From positions 70,163 to 84,904 of the forward strand of contig JAHBMJ010004138.1 of NCBI GenBank assembly GCA_018398765.1: 14,742 nucleotides of DNA, given 5' to 3'. The notes under the pieces are model-generated. The model did not search any database, was not told the origin of the DNA, and saw only the letters and a list, made by a program, of their open reading frames with translations. The translations under genes were made by a program, and so were the position numbers. Positions 1 to 8,600 of this stretch are shown one piece after another. The number at the start of each line of letters is the position of its first letter. Positions within the stretch are counted from its first letter, which is position 1. The stretch comes from Chromera velia (Eukaryota; Sar; Chromeraceae).

Positions 1-1526
1 CGGATGCTTTGAATTTGAAGGCAAACCGCCTCCACCCCCTCCCCCAGTGGGCCCTCCTCGCTCCCTCTCCCTGTCCCCTCCCGGAACAGACGACGGAGAC
101 GGCGAAGAGGGGGCAGGGTTGGGTGGAGGCACTGCCCGTGGCCTTTGGGGTGTTCTCGGAATTTGCCCCCCTTCTCCAGGTCCCCTTGCAGCCCTGTTCT
201 GGGGCTCCTCCTCCCTCTCCCCGCCGGGACTTCCTTCCTCCTCCCCCCCCCCTCCTGCACCCATCCCACCCAGCCCCTCACTCTCAGGAAGGCCTTTCTC
301 AGGCGACACCGGACGCCCCCCCGCAGAGACCTTCCCGACGCTCTCGTCCCCTCTCTGGGATTCATCCTGAAAAGAGGGCAGGCAGATGTACCAGGAGGGA
401 GGGAGGGAGACGAACAGGAAATGGAAAGAACATACATCACTTGACAGAAAGAAAACTCTTTTCCCTTTCCACCCATGCACTCTTGAGGGGGCTAGCTACC
501 CAAAAGGATCAGAAGGAAGTGGTGAGGAGACGAGACTGGCCGGGGTAAAATTCAATTACATGCAGGCTTTAGAAAGAAGACCCCGGGAAAGAGCGAGAAA
601 AAAGAAAAAAGAGGGAAATGAAAAAAGGAAAACGAAATTTCACCGTGTGAATCACCAACAGTGCTGTACCCCTTCTCTCTGACTGACTGACAGACTAACT
701 GACTGACCCTGCCTGCGTCCGTGTTTCTCTGCGAGTGCCCTCCCGTCTCTCTCTCCTGCACCCTCTCTCGTGGAGACCTCCCTCGACTGGTGGTTCCCCC
801 TTGCGGCTCCGGAACGCCCAGAGACGCCGAGACGGCAGCAAACTCTCGAGGGTTGGTGATGCTCGCACGGAGACGGTCAATCTCCTGAAATGAACCGTAG
901 GAGGGGAGGGGGGGGACCGGAGTTGTGTGCATTTTTGCAGAAGAAAACAAAAAAATACGGTAGCGCGTTGGGGTGCTTCAGTCTCGCAAGGAGAGAGACG
1001 GCACGTAAAGATGATTGACACAGCAGAGAAGGGCAGGGCAGGGCAGAAAAAGACCAAATGGCAGGAGCACATGAAGTTCTTCACGCCACCGGCATGAGTG
1101 AAGTTCTTTACGTGGCAGAGAGAAAGAGAGACGGCAATAAAATCCGAGGTGCACACAATAAGGGCGCACTAAAGCTCTAAGGAAGCACACACAGAAACAT
1201 TGATCGAAAAGCCTGACAGACAGACCAGTTTGAAGTTTGCAGCCTGCGAGAACCTTTCCTCTGCCACCGCCAGTCTTTTCCGAGACTCCAGTTGACTGAT
1301 CGCGTGTCCCACAGCACGCAGACGGTCGATGGCCTCCTTGCATCTGCAGCCAGGCAGCCAGGCAGCCAGGCAGAACGAAAGGGGGACACTTGAATTGAGT
1401 CGGGAGGGAATTATCGACATCGAGCTCTAAGAGCACTCATGCACAAGGAATGAGACGGGCCACCATCTGCTCGTTCGGGTGCCTTGCTTTCGTAGGAAAG
1501 AAAGGAGGAAGTGCCGTGTCGTCAGG

Positions 1527-1560
<34 letters not shown>

Positions 1561-2252
1561 TAGAGAGAAAGAGAGAGCGCAAAAAATAGAGACAGGAAAG
1601 CAGAATGGGTCTCGATCTGGTACACACATGCACAAACACGCAAAAGCCCGCTCACAATCAATCTACCAAAGCCCGACTGATCATTACGCAAGGAAAGCGA
1701 CCCACGCACCGTGCTGCCTCAGTGTAGTCCTCCCTGTCCACGGCCATCCTCTTTGCCACCTGCAATCCCCTCAATTGTTCGTTGGTCACTGTGTCGAACT
1801 GAAGATCGTCCAGTAACGCTCTCGCACTCGCCGTCGCACCCACGGTCGCTGTGGGGGGTGCTTGGGCAGCCAGCATTTGCTGTTGGGCGATCTGTCCTCT
1901 GCTCGAGGCTGCAGAGGCGGGAGAGGCCCTCTCGGGAGAGGGCGACTGGGTGTTGGCCCAAACGGCTCCTGAGGCCACCCCGACAGTGGGAGGCATCAGG
2001 GCGGCGCCGTTGCTGGCCTGGTGGGTGCGTCTGGGAGAGCCGACAGGGGAGAGGCCTCTGGGAGGCGAGATGGGGGGAAGCTCGTAGCCTTGTACGGATA
2101 GGGCGACTAGCCCCTGCAGACAGGCAGGCAGGAAGGCAAGGGGGTGGAAGTGAGAGGCAGGCAGCGAGTGATGAATTTACCTGGCAGCAGGTGAAGCACT
2201 CTGTAAATATACAAACAAAGAGGTAGAGAGCAAGAAAAGAAGGCAGATACGC

Positions 2253-2309
<57 letters not shown>

Positions 2310-3915
2310 AAGAAAGAGAGAAAGAGAGAATGGGAGAGCAGACAGGACAGGAAGGCCCTTCCACCATGACAAGACCTTTCCTTCCAAGCAACCCCCCTCT
2401 GCTATTCATATTTCTGCTTGCCTGCCTGCCTGGAGGCTGCCTGCCCGACCGACTGACCACTTGGTTTGTCAAATTGAATCTGTTCAGGTGGTTGCGGTGC
2501 AGGAGTACTTTCAGGAACACCGCGTCGACGTCGACGTACACGGACTTCAACTCACGTGCCTGCTCAGGCAGAAAGGGAGAAGGGGGGAAAGGAGGAATGA
2601 CGAAGACCAGGCAGAAAGCAAAATGAGTATGTGATTTGAGATCCCCCCGTGGAAGGAAGAGAGAGAGAGTCCAGCAGAAAGATGCACGTGTGTAGGGAGG
2701 GCCATAGGACGTAGTGGGAAAAGTGCGGCAGGCAAGAGAATTGAGCAAGTTCAGGTTCTGCCTCCCTTCCACCAGGCACTCAGACGAAACTCCATCCATT
2801 CAGGCTGACGGAAGGAAGGAAGAAGGGAGCTGGCTGACCTGAAACGCAGACCTCTCATTTGAGTCAAGAGAGAGGTACCTGTACTCACAAACAAAAAGGT
2901 GGACACATACCGATCCACGCACACACACGACAAGGCAAGCATAACATGATGATCGTTCTAGAAGGGCGGCGGAAGCAAGGACACAAAAAGCGAAGAAGTC
3001 AAGGGAAAATATCCGCGGGAGGCGCACAGCTGAGCTTTGGAGAGCAGAGCACTGAAGTTGCAGAAACAGGAGATAGACCGAGATTAAATAGGCCTCAGAG
3101 AAGCTGGGGACAGTTAAAAAAAACCCACACACAGGGCAAAGTGCAGAAGGAAGGAAGGAGAGGAAGAAAGTCTAGAAGGACGTGTGCGTAGTCCCACCCT
3201 CCCTCCCTCCCACCTACCCGAGTCTTGTGAATTGAAGATTCCGGTAGTGCGCAGTCTCGTAATTATCCGGAAACGCCGTGAACTGCAAGGTGAGAGTACA
3301 GGGGAGGGAAGTGGAGGGCAGGGCAATCATTCACTGCACCTTCCGCTCTCTTCATCAAAATCTTCATCAAAAGATCGCTTTGCCGTCTCTCTTCGATTCC
3401 CTCCCTTCTAGTCAACCACACCTCATCTCGTTTTTCCATGAGGTGCACTGCACGAAGGTGCACCGATGTACTTCCTTCGAACAGGACGTGTGCTTGCCCA
3501 TGCTGTGTTTTACGGGAGATCCCTCCCCCCACTCCAACTACCACACTGCTGGCAACAGAAATCCACCCCCATTCGCCATCAGACTGACGAGTTCAATTTT
3601 GGATGTGATCTTCGACTGGTGCGATAGGAACTGCAGTTGTTTGATGCGCACTGGATGGTCAAATTTGAGGCCCAGCTCTTGAGGATAGTTGCAGAACCGC
3701 ATCGACTGCCACCCTCTGGTTGCTGAGGAGTGCACAAGCAACTCGTGCACGGGGTATTCAGGGTCCTCAGAGGAGGCCTCCACCACCGAGAAGTTTACAC
3801 GACGCACTGCACTCACATATGGACAAAGCAGACACAGCTGTGAGGGGTGAAATCCCGCAAAGTAATTCTCTGAGACTACGCAAAGTCAGTGAAAAAAAGA
3901 CGTACCCGCGCTCAT
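1..3915 (-). CDS. CEP104: CEP104 (FAP256-like) ciliary tip / centrosomal protein, N-terminal part, nine exons, partial at left edge
   Basis: Exons read on the minus strand: 3915-3906, 3806-3589, 3282-3218, 2878-2839, 2559-2458, 2113-1710, 1343-1226, 884-708, 366-1 (continues off the window). All eight introns are GT-AG, all phases agree, and the join is open for 500 codons. Residues 1-145 match the CEP104 N-terminal jelly-roll-like domain as I remember the human protein: GWQSMRFCNYPQE, HQSKITSKIEL, a spacer of the same 17-residue length, FTRLGYLSL, then ARELKSVYVD, HRNHLNRFNL and TNQVGLVALSVQG. Residues about 150-235 are a Pro/Ser/Ala-rich linker. Residues about 245-320 are charged helices (AKRMAVDREDYTEAAR, ESRKRLAVAEERFSQAANFKL), like the CEP104 coiled coil. 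Residues 379-500 are an acidic Gly/Pro linker. The family's TOG domains and zinc fingers would follow outside the window. Known family role: binds tubulin and EB1 at ciliary tips and centrioles. The start ATG AGC GCG G at 3915 is split by intron 1. The least certain junction is the end of exon 8; an alternative donor lies near 772. Confidence 0.9.
1072..1112. repeat. 14-nt direct repeat pair in CEP104 intron 7
   Basis: TGAAGTTCTTCACG at 1072-1085 recurs as TGAAGTTCTTTACG at 1099-1112, one mismatch. A GGGCA triplet repeat lies nearby at 1030-1046. No function is apparent. Confidence 0.7.
1344..1372 (-). repeat. 8-bp tandem repeat at the 3' end of intron 6
   Basis: The sense-strand unit GGCTGCCT is repeated about three times and runs straight into the CTGCAG acceptor. 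The repeat therefore forms part or all of the tract upstream of the splice site. Intron 5 also ends in a CTGCCTG-type repeat. Confidence 0.8.
1529..1558. repeat. (CA)15 microsatellite in CEP104 intron 6
   Basis: Pure CA repeat on the plus strand, followed by GA-rich sequence to about 1578. It is the second CA/GA microsatellite in an intron of the same gene, in the same orientation. On the sense strand it is (TG)n preceded by a TC-rich stretch. Confidence 0.95.
2114..2457 (-). other. CEP104 intron 5 with complementary ends and microsatellite
   Basis: GTCAGTC donor, CTGCAG acceptor. Near the donor the RNA carries CAGGCAGGCAGGCAAG (2418-2433). Just before the acceptor it carries CTTGCC-TTCC-TGCCTGCCTG (2121-2140). 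The two arms are complementary over 16 bp with a 4-nt bulge, so the intron ends could pair. Between them lies a CT/GT microsatellite. A 20-nt segment at 2180-2199, flanked by ACAG and GTAAAT, looks like a micro-exon but would break the reading frame. Confidence 0.7.
2258..2330. repeat. Composite (CA)14 (GA)12 microsatellite in intron 5
   Basis: On the plus strand CA dinucleotides run from 2258 to 2285 and pass directly into GA dinucleotides from 2286 to 2309, then impure GAAA/GAGA to about 2330. On the CEP104 RNA this reads (CU)n then (GU)n, a polypyrimidine run next to a GU run. Confidence 0.95.
3283..3588 (-). other. CEP104 intron 2 with small repeats
   Basis: GTCAGTC donor at 3588 and TTGCAG acceptor at 3283. 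The open frame runs past the donor to a stop at 3535-3537, but ending at the donor restores the spacing expected for CEP104. On the plus strand it holds a 12-bp tandem pair, CTTCATCAAAAT/G, at 3350-3373 and a small GGTGCAC hairpin at 3442-3464. Confidence 0.75.
3807..3905 (-). other. CEP104 intron 1, splitting the fourth codon
   Basis: Donor GTACGT follows ATG AGC GCG G; the acceptor is the CAG ending at 3807. The joined codons read Met-Ser-Ala-Val-Arg-Arg. The last ten intron bases, GTGAGTGCAG, would read in frame as Val-Ser-Ala, followed by the start of the next Val codon. This makes a false GTG-started ORF beginning at 3816 with almost the same N-terminus. No ATG occurs in that frame back to the upstream stop, which supports the split-start model. 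Confidence 0.75.
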
Positions 3916-4171
3916 CCTCGGCCCCTCGTATCTGTTGCAAACAACAAATTAGAAGGCCCGGAAGTCATAAACGCCCCTTGAGGAAAACCACAGCGAAGTG
4001 CGAGAATTTTCCCAGATCACTCTCGAAAAGAAGCACCACCTCCTCAGTGGGTGCTTTGGCTGTCTGGCTCAGCTTGGCTGTCTCGTCGTTGGCTTTATGG
4101 GAGGGCTTGAGAACGGTGACATTTAGATTGAGATCTGATGGCAGGCGAAGGCTTGTCTAATATGATGATCA

Positions 4172-4189
4172 TGCTGACTCAGCGAGTCA
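4172..4189. promoter_or_regulatory. Maf/AP-1-like bZIP palindrome upstream of CEP104
   Basis: TGCTGACTCAGCG (4172-4184) matches 12 of 13 positions of the metazoan T-MARE consensus. It overlaps an inverted repeat TGACTC-AGC-GAGTCA (4175-4189). It lies about 260 bp upstream of the CEP104 start codon, where a promoter element could sit. Whether a bZIP protein uses it in this organism is unknown, and a chance match is possible. Confidence 0.35.
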
Positions 4190-4303
4190 CTCCTGGCCCA
4201 TGATGCACTTGAGACTGCATCCAGTGGAGTGCTCATTTATGATCGAAATTTCACAAGAAGTCTGGAGATGTCTGCATGAAATCAAGATCTGGATGGATCA
4301 GAC

Positions 4304-4341
4304 TGGCCGGGGAATTCTGGGGACCGGCCATATCCGGCCAT
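4304..4341. repeat. GGCCGG-rich inverted and tandem repeat
   Basis: TGGCCGG at 4304-4310 is followed by CCGGCCATAT and CCGGCCATGC (4324-4343), a 10-bp tandem pair that is inverted relative to the first copy. It resembles the GC-rich island near 11911-11950, which also contains ATGGCCGG units. Confidence 0.6.
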
Positions 4342-4466
4342 GCAGTCTCTTAATTTGCGATTCTTTGCGTGCGTCATGCAGTCGGCGTGACAGTCGCTGC
4401 ATGTGTCGGCGCGTTAGCAGGCTCCCCGTGCAAAAGCCGGGGTTCCTCGCCAGGCTCAGCGAGTCG

Positions 4467-4510
4467 GCCGATTCCGCGGGCCCTAAGCCGATTCCGCGGG
4501 CTTAGGGCCC
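4467..4510. repeat. 20-bp tandem repeat forming a 12-bp perfect hairpin
   Basis: GCCGATTCCGCGGGC occurs at 4467-4481 and again at 4487-4501, a 20-bp period. The 12-nt arm GGGCCCTAAGCC (4478-4489) is the exact reverse complement of 4499-4510, with a 9-nt loop. The structure could form in DNA or RNA. It is not a convincing terminator, since no transcript end is known here. Confidence 0.85.
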
Positions 4511-4636
4511 AAGGACCGGCCTCACGAAATTATCCCCGTGCGCGGCGTCAAACGCTACGAGACAGGAAATTTCGAGCTGTTGACAGACCGATTCACACAC
4601 TTCACACACATGCACTAATTGATTTTTGTGGTTGCA

Positions 4637-4649
4637 CGCGCGCGCGCGC
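4637..4649. repeat. (CG)6 run
   Basis: Alternating CG dinucleotides next to T-rich sequence in the intergenic region. Such runs can adopt Z-DNA; nothing else is implied. Confidence 0.8.
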
Positions 4650-4807
4650 AGATTATTTTCGCTTACGTGTGCATGCGTTTGACCGTGGAAAGAGACAGAC
4701 ACGTGACGCCAATAGCTTTGAGTGATGGAATGTGTGACAGCATGTGTTTTCAAAGTCTTCACACGTGGTAGTGCAGTTCGTCTAACTAGTTTGGGCCATT
4801 GCTTAGC

Positions 4808-4855
4808 TTTTTTTTTGCTAGGCTATTGTTAGATTACTTTTTTTTTTGTTAGATT
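4808..4855. repeat. Two T-runs with a TTGTTAGATT direct repeat
   Basis: T9 at 4808-4816 and T10 at 4838-4847. TTGTTAGATT occurs at 4826-4835 and 4846-4855. Read on the minus strand, the more GC-balanced segment 5090-4856 runs into A-rich sequence, which could be the tail of a minus-strand retroposed fragment. No coding sequence was recognised in it. Confidence 0.5.
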
Positions 4856-5089
4856 CCATGATTTAAATGTAATGTCCTTACGGGACATGCCGTGGCCCCC
4901 AGGGGTGAGATAGGGATAGATAGGGTGAGAGGTGCGTTCATGATTGTGGTACATGCAGCAGGTCGTTGGCCGTGCAAAGGCGTAGCCACGGTATTTATAA
5001 ATGCCGCAGAGGGTCGGAGACGGCTGGACGGGCTTCAAGACGATTGAGAGGCTCCGGAGGAGGAGGGCGACTGGGCGTCAGGGATTAGT

Positions 5090-5340
5090 TCAGTGATAAA
5101 ACTAGTTAATTAAAAACTGCGTAGAGCAACATGTATACAAAGCAACACTAAAAATCAAATTGAAAAGAATAAATAAGAAGAGCTCTGCTATTAGATATGT
5201 TTGCTAATATTTGCTAATAAGAAAATTAATGTCGTGCAAGGACTTCGCTAACACATGGTGCTACTAGTAACGTAAATAAGTGTGAAAGAGAAAATAAAAT
5301 TGTAACCGCACCAACACATTACTAATATATAAATCTTTAA
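5090..5340. other. AT-rich intergenic tract, no gene seen
   Basis: Strongly AT-rich with stops in all frames. Composition changes sharply near 5340-5355, where recognisable endonuclease coding sequence begins soon after, so the retrotransposon's 5' end is placed there. No clear target-site duplication was found. Confidence 0.6.
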
Positions 5341-5354
5341 CAAATTATTTTTGC

Positions 5355-6692
5355 TTGTGCAAGTTCAGGAAGCAAAGGAATGCTTGCTACCAAAACTTGA
5401 CGGTGTCTCACCTACAGGACCGTCTGTGCTTTGCCTACATCAATGTGGGAGGATTGCAGTGGAAGATAAGAAATGGAGACATTCGTTCATGGCTCACTGA
5501 AACGGATGCGGATGTTGTGGTTCTGATTAAAACATTGCACCTGTCCTGCGATCTAGAACTGGGGGGTTGGAAAGGAGTAAATTGGTCACATAGGGAATGG
5601 AGAAGGAGAAAGACAAAAGTACATTCCGCTTGTGCAGACAAAGAAATCCGGTCTGGAGGCGTATGCATTTTGGTCAAATCGGACCATTGGGGGGAACTCA
5701 GACAAGAGTTTGAGCTAGTAGGACCGAGCATCACCAGGGTGGCCATCCACTCGTCGGTTAGAAAACTACATGTGTTTGGGGTGTATTTGCTGGGGGGTTG
5801 GTCGAATCATAAGAAAGATGACACGAAAAAAATCCTGTCTGATTCCTTGTGCTCTGACAGTGTCCCCCTGGGAGACTCTAAGCCGAGAGTGGTCTTGGGA
5901 GACCTCAACTCTCATACAGCATCGCTCTGTCCAGAAGGTCTCGAATGGAATCGTGAGCAACTGTTCAAACAGGATGAATCTACCGGCTCTGACGAGTCGG
6001 CTCCCTCTTTTATCCGGTATTCAGAATACAAGCAGTCAGTCAACCCTATGGGCCGTGAATTGGTGTGTCTTTGCGGTGAAAGCAACCTATTCATCCTGAA
6101 TGGTCTGCAAAGGAAGTGTAGGGGCAAAGACTTCCACTTTTCGGGTGCTTGTACCTGTAAATCAAAGAACACGAAAAAAGAGGCATCCGTTGTCGATTAT
6201 GCATTGGTTGACCCTTTCCTTCTTTCTTCTTGCACGGACTGGGAAATCGTTTTCGATGGACTGATTGGTTCCGATCATGACCATGCATCTATCTGTTTTT
6301 CTCTCCTCTCTTCTTCGCTTGAGGCTGCGGGAAAGTGGACGGATGTCCCATCCCTGCAGCAGTGCCTTCCGCTTTACAGATCCATCAGAAAGACGGCGGT
6401 AAAAGATGAGGATTTGCTGCCAATAGCGGCAGCAGTAAGAGAGCTGGTGGGAGAGACATGGCAGGGACTCTGGGAGCATCATAGAGAAGTTAAACCATTC
6501 GAAGAGCCTCCCTTTCCCCTACCCCCTCCTGTGTTTTCCTCCTCACCCTCCTCCTAGCCCTCCTTGACAGCCTTTTTACCCTTTTCTTTGACCTCCTCCC
6601 CAGTGAGCCCTCAAGATAAGAAAGACCGGGTGAAAGCCTTAGCCACAGCCTGGTGTCAGGTTTTGGTTGGGTCGGGTTTTAGGTTGGGCCGG
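5355..6692 (+). pseudogene. LINE APE-type endonuclease domain (broken)
   Basis: Counting from 5355, the domain shows INVGGL (29-34), VVLGDLNS with the GDxN motif (near 5887), SVVDYALVDP (near 6189) and the terminal GSDHDH with the SDH motif (6267). Where the family has the metal-binding Glu of the L-x-E-T-H motif, this copy has Lys59 (AAA at 5529-5531, one G-to-A step from GAA). The frame has a TAG at 6555-6557, continues recognisably to a TGA at 6693, then shifts. The first codon at 5355 is TTG, so the true start is not in this copy. The domain would nick target DNA to prime reverse transcription. Confidence 0.88.
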
Positions 6693-8600
6693 TGAAGGAA
6701 GTAATAGCGAAAGCGACAGAGAAGCAACAGCCTCCTACCTTCAAAACGTTGTTTAGAAAGAAGGAAGGGTGGTGGGATGAGGAATGTAAAGAGCTGCAGA
6801 AATGCCTGAAAAAAGTAAGGAAAGAAGTTGAGGACTGTGCAAGTGGGGTGGAGAGAGAGTTAAAGCAGGAAAGGGTGGAAGACATCTTAAAGAAAAGGAG
6901 AGAGATCTTCCGGCAGAAAAGGAAGAGATATGAGAGAGCAGAAATTGAAAAAGCAAAGACACATTTGCTTAATGACCCCCTCTTCCTTTGGAAAGAAAGG
7001 AGAAAGTTGTTGAAAGACGGTCTGAGATCAGGGGCAAGAGACTTCTCAAACTATTGGGCACGGGTTTTGGGGGAGGGCGAAGAATTGCTAGAGCCTGATG
7101 CGGAGCCGGAGCCCCCGAAGCAATTCATTTTCTTGTATAAGCAGGTGACTGATCGTCTGAAAGGAATGGATAGAAAGAAAGCGGCAGGGCTTGATGGCAT
7201 CTCTCATCAACAACTCGAACTTTGCTTTTGTCACTCTCCCATCTTTCGCTTCCTTTTGTTTGTTTTCTTTAATTTAATGTATGCATATGCATGTTGTCAT
7301 GGCCTGATAACTGGAATTTGTTGAGAATCGTACCCGTCCCGAAAGGTTCCCCTTCACCACAGCCGAATGACTGGCGTCCAGTCCATGTCGTTAACCCCCT
7401 TGCAAAGCTCTTTGGTCTCCTTATGGATGATAGAATCTATCAGCAAGCTCGTTTTAACGATAGACAGATCAGGTTTAGGAAAGGGGTGGGCATAAGAGAG
7501 GGGATCGGAGCAGTGGTAGGCTTGGTACAGGAATGCAGAAGAGGCAAGAAGGGGCTCCTGGGCAGATTTGTTGGCTTCTCAAAGGCGTTTGACTCCATCC
7601 CTCAGCTGAAGCTTCTGACAAAGCTGCAGGCTGAGGGCATAGAGAAGAGAGATCTGTTAATGATTGCATCAATGTATAGAGGCGTGAAAGCAAGAGTCGA
7701 TGGGGACTCGGCTCTATTCTCAGAGGGGACAGGGGTTAAACAAGGTGATGCGTTGTCCCCGTTACTTTTTCTATTATTCATTAATGACCTGCATGATGAG
7801 ATTCAGAAAGGAAAATGGGGAGATGGAAAAGAAACGGAGGGGTTCACCTTGCTGAGGCCAGTTTGGGAAGTATAGGCTACGCTGATGATCTTGTCTTATT
7901 TGCACACTCAGCAGCAAACCTCCAAGTAAAATTCGATGCCCTGGACGGGTATTGCAGAAAGTGGGGGTTGAATGTCAATCTGAAGAAAACCAAGGTCCTG
8001 CGCCTTTGTGAATACCGCAAGGACTGTAACGGCATGATTTTGTACCAAGGGAAGGAAGTAAACTGATGTGATCAGTACAAATATTTGGGTTGCTTTCTGT
8101 TTGAGGGAAGGGATTTGACTCGGTCGATTGAAGCACGCCTACGCAGTGTAGAGCGTGCAATGGGGGCGGTGATTGGTCTGGGTGCGAGTCTGTCTGGGTT
8201 GCCTCTCGGAGGAAAGATGCAGCTGCTGAAGGCATGCTAGAAGCCGGTGATACCCTATAGCCTGGAGTGCTTTCCGATAAAACAGTGAGACTGGGAGGCG
8301 ATTGATAACTTACGGCTCCAGTTTGTTTGATGGGCGGCCCGACTTCCGGTCAGGAGTTTGCGTGTACCCTCTCTTTTGTCTGTTAATTTAATGTCTGCTC
8401 GCGCGCTCTTGTATGCTCGTTTTGCTTCATTCTGGATTGCACTTAGCCGTTCGTATCTCCGTATTCCTCAGGCTCTTTTAAATTCATGGAAAAGACCAGC
8501 AGAGCAGAAGCAAAGACGAGCCGTCAATGGTCTGTTCAGATGGGCAGGCCTTGACTTTTTGACGTCTCTCCCTGTCCGGAGCTCAGGAAGACGGGCCCCG
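6692..8600 (+). pseudogene. LINE reverse transcriptase (broken by stops and frameshifts)
   Basis: From 6692 there is a charged linker with WWDEEC and many Lys/Arg/Glu, then KKAAGLDGI (near 7177), the finger motif typical of LINE RTs. After a frame change near 7310 come IVPVPKG, DWRPVHVVN and PLAKLF, then FRKGVGIREG. Motif A reads FVGFSKAFD, with Gly at 7573-7575 where the catalytic Asp is expected. Motif B is GVKQGDALSP (7732-7761). After another frame change near 7860 comes motif C, YADD (7878-7889). Thumb-like sequence KYLGCFLFEGR follows, with stops at 8064, 8238, 8286 and 8328 in one continuous frame. No RNase H domain was recognised. Confidence 0.9.

Noticed and set aside
1427-2799. Minus-strand ORFs rich in Cys-Val and Ser-Leu runs
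   Set aside because: Produced by CA/GA microsatellites in CEP104 introns; only the conserved exon parts are real.
4369-4725. 118-codon plus-strand ORF
   Set aside because: It runs through the GC hairpin and CG run, has an Arg-rich meaningless composition and no domain.
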